Shown here: piece after piece, positions 4,439 to 5,014 of the stretch
Numbering within the stretch: the stretch's first letter is position 1
Layout: each line of letters opens with the position of its first letter
Assembly: GCA_012799075.1 (NCBI GenBank)
Contig: JAAZLZ010000041.1
Location: 1 to 5,014, forward strand
Origin: Bacillota bacterium
Lineage (GTDB): Bacteria; Bacillota; Limnochordia; JAAZLZ01
Direction of reading: 5' to 3'
DNA: 5,014 bases
The notes under the pieces: generated by a model
Told to the model about the DNA's origin: nothing
The model's database searches: none
What the model saw: the letters and a program-made list of their open reading frames with translations, nothing else
Program-made: the position numbers and the translations under genes

Positions 4439-4456
4439 ACCGTGAGGAGGTTGGCG

Positions 4457-4834
4457 ATGTCCCCGGGAAAATCCGCTAAGAAAACTATGAAAATGTATTA
4501 CAGGGTTACCAAAAGAACCCCGCAGCCTATCCGCCGGGAGGATGTCTTGATGACCGTCCAGTCCTCATCCTCCAGGGCAAGGGAAGAAAGGCCCAACATC
4601 CTGGCCCTCAGCATCCTGTGGGCCCACTTCCAAGCCTGTGAACATGGATTGCTGCGAGAAGATGCGGCTGGTCCTTGGAATTTGACTGCGGAGCCGTCTC
4701 CTGGGCACCGAAGATGGCTCCAGTTCTTGAAAAGCATCATTACCGATGAAAACTGGTCCCAATGGATCAAAGACGAAGAGGAAATGCGCCGACGTTCCAT
4801 CGAAGCCCATGGCAAGGTGATAAGCAGCCCATGA
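4457..4834 (+). CDS. Hypothetical protein, 125 residues
   Basis: I do not recognise this protein. The N-terminal 30 residues are strongly basic (MSPGKSAKKTMKMYYRVTKR then RR). A central amphipathic helix follows (about 47-66, ILALSILWAHFQACEHGLL). The C-terminal half is rich in Trp (WNL, RWL, NWS, QWI) and ends in a charged helix (WIKDEEEMRRRSIEAHGK). It has one Cys, no signal peptide and no clear membrane span, so it is probably cytoplasmic. The start at 4457 is set by GAGGAGG (4444-4450) 6 bases ahead; the frame is open further upstream but overlaps the preceding Cys-rich frame and hairpin. The gene lies in line with the small Cys-rich genes and may be co-transcribed. A shadow frame exists on the other strand, but the ribosome binding site favours the plus strand. 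Confidence 0.65.
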   Translation: MSPGKSAKKTMKMYYRVTKRTPQPIRREDVLMTVQSSSSRAREERPNILALSILWAHFQACEHGLLREDAAGPWNLTAEPSPGHRRWLQFLKSIITDENWSQWIKDEEEMRRRSIEAHGKVISSP

Positions 4835-4868
4835 CATGGAGCTTGTCCTTTTTGAAGGAGCGATGCAT

Positions 4869-5014
4869 ATGCCCCAAATGAAAGATGATCGGGCCGGGCA
4901 AAGGCCAAATAAGGCCGGCGGAGCCATTCCCGAGGAGAGAAAGGAGCGGCGCCCGTGCAAATGCGGGCAGCCTAAGCGAAGGATCTCCTTCGGCCCGAAG
5001 CCAACGACCCAGTA
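4869..5014 (+). CDS. Small basic hypothetical protein with CKCG motif (N-terminal part, runs off right edge)
   Basis: An ATG at 4869 opens a frame of 48 codons that is still open at the window end. The visible part is hydrophilic and strongly basic, rich in Lys, Arg, Pro and Gly, with CKCGQPKRR near the end. The CxC pair hints at a small metal-binding knuckle, which cannot be judged from half a protein. GAAGGAG (4854-4860) lies 8 bases ahead of this ATG; an in-frame ATG at 4863 is only 2 bases from it and is less likely. Spacing from the previous stop is 34 bases, so it probably belongs to the same transcript. No family recognised. Confidence 0.5.
   Translation, partial: MPQMKDDRAGQRPNKAGGAIPEERKERRPCKCGQPKRRISFGPKPTTQ

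Noticed and set aside
4833..4857. Possible terminator GACA...TGTC followed by CTTTTT after the 4457 gene
   Set aside because: The stem is only 4 bp, and the T run merges into the ribosome binding site of the next gene.
4498..4908. Minus-strand open frames opposite the 4457 gene
   Set aside because: The plus-strand gene has a well-placed GAGGAGG site and lies in line with its neighbours; the minus frames have neither a convincing start site nor family features.

Overview
The window looks like a piece of a fairly GC-rich Firmicutes (Clostridia-type) chromosome. The evidence is a DegS/DegU-type two-component pair, which is characteristic of Firmicutes, strong AAGGAGG-type ribosome binding sites at nearly every gene, and intrinsic terminators ending in T runs. 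This assignment is an inference; no genus is recognised.

Left part, all on the minus strand (transcription runs right to left): degS-like kinase (1365-2513), degU-like regulator (701-1357), then a cyclic-di-GMP class I (GEMM-I) riboswitch aptamer (529-613) with its own terminator (482-513), then a Flp-type type IVb pilin (253-438), a large nested stem-loop (118-205), and the first 34 codons of a TadV/CpaA prepilin peptidase that runs off the left edge. This reads as the beginning of a Tad/Flp pilus locus. Its pilin mRNA appears to be controlled directly by c-di-GMP, and a DegSU system sits immediately upstream. DegSU and c-di-GMP are both classic regulators of the motile-to-sessile decision, so the layout suggests two inputs converging on surface attachment.

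Middle: about 235 bases of non-coding sequence with several hairpins (2526-2762) lie ahead of degS. Next come a strong terminator (2763-2793) and a minus-strand gene for an exported, highly repetitive protein (2800-3702). That protein has twelve acidic 7-residue repeats (LPGDDEE) after the signal peptide and four 11-residue, lysine/glutamate/glutamine-rich coiled-coil repeats near its C-terminus.

Right part, plus strand: a run of small genes of unknown function. They are a Cys-rich protein with a C-terminal membrane segment (3877-4134), a diverged tandem copy of it broken by an in-frame TAG at codon 7 (4243-4398), a 125-residue unknown protein (4457-4834), and a small basic ORF running off the right edge (4869-5014). 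The two Cys-rich copies also share their upstream leader, so the duplication included the control region. No rRNA, tRNA, CRISPR array or insertion sequence was seen.
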